Assembly: GCA_905215065.1 (NCBI GenBank)
Contig: CAJMOF010000012.1
Coordinates: forward strand, 1 to 64,000
DNA from: an uncultured bacterium
GTDB taxonomy: Bacteria; Actinomycetota; Coriobacteriia; Coriobacteriales; Coriobacteriaceae
Direction of reading: 5' to 3'
Length of the DNA: 64,000 nucleotides
Position numbers and translations under genes: made by a program. This document shows, one piece after another, positions 62,807 through 64,000 of the stretch. The notes beneath the pieces were generated by a model. It did not search any database and was not told the DNA's origin. It saw nothing but the letters and a program-made list of their open reading frames with translations. The number at the start of each line of letters is the position of its first letter. Within the stretch, counting starts at the first letter, position 1.

Positions 62807-63772
62807 CTAGTACGTCGCCTTGTAACGGTTGACCTTCTCGCGATAGTCGCGCGTGTCGGCCTCGCGCAGTTTGGTCATCGCGTCGCGCTCGTCATCGGAT
62901 AGGTTCGTGGGAACCTGCACCCTGATCTCGACGAGCAGCGCACCCGTGCGGCCGCGGTGCTTAACGTCGGGCGCGCCCATTTCCTTAAAGCGGAACTTCT
63001 TGCCCGTCTGGGTACCCGCGGGCACCTTCAGACGAACCGTCGCGCCACCGGGCGTGGGCACGTCCACCGTGCAGCCGAGTGCCGCCTCGTAGACCGAAAT
63101 CGGCACCTCCATGGTCACATCGGCGCCCTTGCGCTTAAACAGCGGGTGCTCCTCCACGTGCGTGGTCACGACCAGGTCGCCGCGCTCGCCGCCGGCGACG
63201 CCGTACTCGCCGCGACGCTTGTAGCGCAGCTTGCCGCCATCCACGGCGCCCGCAGGCACCGCGACCGTGATGGTCTGCTGCTCGCCCGTCGAGGGAATGC
63301 GGTAGGTGACCTTGTGCGTCACGCCGCGGAATGCGTCCTCGGCCGTTACGTCGACAGTCAGCGACAGGTCGCCGCCCTTGCGCGCGCGACTGCGGCCCGC
63401 GCCGGCACCGGCATTACCCGCGGCCCCGGCAAAGCCCGAGCCCCAATCGCTGCCCCAGGCGCCGTTGCCGCTAAAGATGCTGTCGAAGATATCACCCCAG
63501 CCGCTGGCGCCCGCGCCGGCGCCGTAGCCACCGCTATACGCGCCGCCCGCGCCCGGCATGCCGCCGAACATGAGCATCTGGTCGTACTCTTTGCGCTTCT
63601 TCTCGTCCGAAAGCGTCTCGTAGGCCTCGCTGATCTCCTTGAACTTGGCCTCGTCGCCGCCGGCATCGGGGTGATATTTTTGCGCGAGCTTGCGAAACGC
63701 GCTCTTGATCTCTTTGTCGGAGGCGCTCTTGGATACGCCCAGGATGTCATAGAAGGTTTTGCCTGCAGCCAT
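62807..63772 (-). CDS. dnaJ: DnaJ-family co-chaperone without zinc fingers
   Basis: 321 residues, ATG 63772 after GAGAGGAG. J domain 5-70 with HPD at 35-37, a Gly/Ala-rich linker (about 75-140), then two beta-sandwich substrate domains. The four CXXCXGXG zinc repeats of class A DnaJ are missing, so it is class B (CbpA-like). It stimulates DnaK. Next to grpE and hspR. Confidence 0.95.
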   Translation of the reverse strand: MAAGKTFYDILGVSKSASDKEIKSAFRKLAQKYHPDAGGDEAKFKEISEAYETLSDEKKRKEYDQMLMFGGMPGAGGAYSGGYGAGAGASGWGDIFDSIFSGNGAWGSDWGSGFAGAAGNAGAGAGRSRARKGGDLSLTVDVTAEDAFRGVTHKVTYRIPSTGEQQTITVAVPAGAVDGGKLRYKRRGEYGVAGGERGDLVVTTHVEEHPLFKRKGADVTMEVPISVYEAALGCTVDVPTPGGATVRLKVPAGTQTGKKFRFKEMGAPDVKHRGRTGALLVEIRVQVPTNLSDDERDAMTKLREADTRDYREKVNRYKATY

Positions 63773-63843
63773 CGTAGCTCCTCTCCTGTTTCATCCACCG
63801 TCCAACGGGCGGCGGCTCATACTGTCATATGGCACTAGGCCAG

Positions 63844-63876
63844 AAAGGGCCCCGGGTGTTGCCCCGGGGCCCTTCT
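63844..63876 (-). terminator. Hairpin between grpE and dnaJ
   Basis: GAAGGGCCCCGGGG and CCCGGGGCCCTTTC arms with a 5-base loop, just after the grpE stop on the minus strand, with a short TTTCT end. Strong enough to reduce readthrough into dnaJ. Confidence 0.75.
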
Positions 63877-63879
63877 CAA

Positions 63880-64000
63880 TTACTCCTCGGTGCTCTCGGC
63901 CGTGTCGGCCGCAGCATCCTCGGGCGCCGCTTCGGGCTCCGGTGCGGGGCGCTTCTCGCCACCGTAGGTCACCGTCACCATCGCGGAACGCAGGATGCGG
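63880..64000 (-). CDS. grpE: GrpE nucleotide-exchange factor, C-terminal end
   Basis: Only the last 39 residues are in the window: RILRSAMVTVTYGGEKRPAP and an acidic tail ending in STEE. The RxxRxAxVTV segment is the typical GrpE C-terminal beta domain. It is cut by the right window edge. GrpE releases ADP from DnaK; dnaK is expected upstream, outside the window. Confidence 0.85.
   Translation of the reverse strand, partial: RILRSAMVTVTYGGEKRPAPEPEAAPEDAAADTAESTEE

Overview
The window looks like a chromosomal segment of a high-GC Gram-positive gut anaerobe of the class Coriobacteriia, most likely Collinsella. The grounds are pyruvate:ferredoxin oxidoreductase, an actinobacterial FhaA-FhaB-PstP-RodA/PbpA-PknB cluster, a MerR-type HspR beside dnaJ and grpE, a mannose-type PTS with a DUF956 partner, DUF5692, and an LAQTG-anchored surface protein. 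This is inferred from gene content; no database was searched.

Layout: 1-1391 is the start of nifJ (minus strand). 1.8-8.5 kb is an AT-rich accessory island bracketed by a ~375 bp direct duplication of the 3' end of an FHA gene. It holds a radical SAM/SPASM peptide maturase with a one-base frameshift, two paralogous Cys/Asp-rich precursor peptides, a 35-residue membrane peptide, an ABC exporter and a decayed methyltransferase gene, and reads as a ranthipeptide-type RiPP locus. 8.5-12.2 kb is a three-gene operon: membrane-anchored protein, Ser/Thr kinase, FHA protein. 12.5-17 kb carries recR, ebfC and dnaX, split by two small unknown genes. 17.1-28.2 kb holds a YcxB-like protein, a second kinase with a large membrane domain, and the cluster FhaA, FhaB, PP2C phosphatase, a single-chain RodA-PBP2 fusion and PASTA kinase PknB, closed by a terminator.

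28.3-42.0 kb is a 13.6 kb integrative mobilizable element inserted in the 3' end of tRNA-Arg(CCT). A 48 bp direct repeat (28336-28383 and 41974-42021) marks its ends. It carries a tyrosine integrase, an excisionase-like protein, a winged-helix protein, a coiled-coil protein, three overlapping metallophosphoesterase genes, a MobC/relaxase pair with a candidate oriT, a lipoprotein, a 1118-residue coiled-coil/CAP surface protein and an XRE regulator. The last two genes diverge from a symmetric promoter-operator. No type IV secretion genes or coupling protein are seen, so transfer would depend on a helper.

42.1-45.5 kb is a mannose-family PTS operon (IIAB, IIC, IID, DUF956). 45.8-51.1 kb holds hypA, a large iron-sulfur/FAD oxidoreductase, a divergent TetR regulator with palindromic operators, and DUF5692. 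51.3-59.3 kb holds a secreted-type unknown protein, an AAA/DUF4143 ATPase with a 23 bp perfect inverted repeat at its promoter, clpB, and two unknown membrane-anchored proteins among several families of intergenic palindromes. 59.6-64 kb holds an aconitase-family hydratase, hspR, a zinc-finger-less dnaJ and the end of grpE. Two themes dominate: phospho-signalling linked to cell-wall synthesis, and chaperone/heat-shock control. The RiPP island and the mobile element are the accessory parts.
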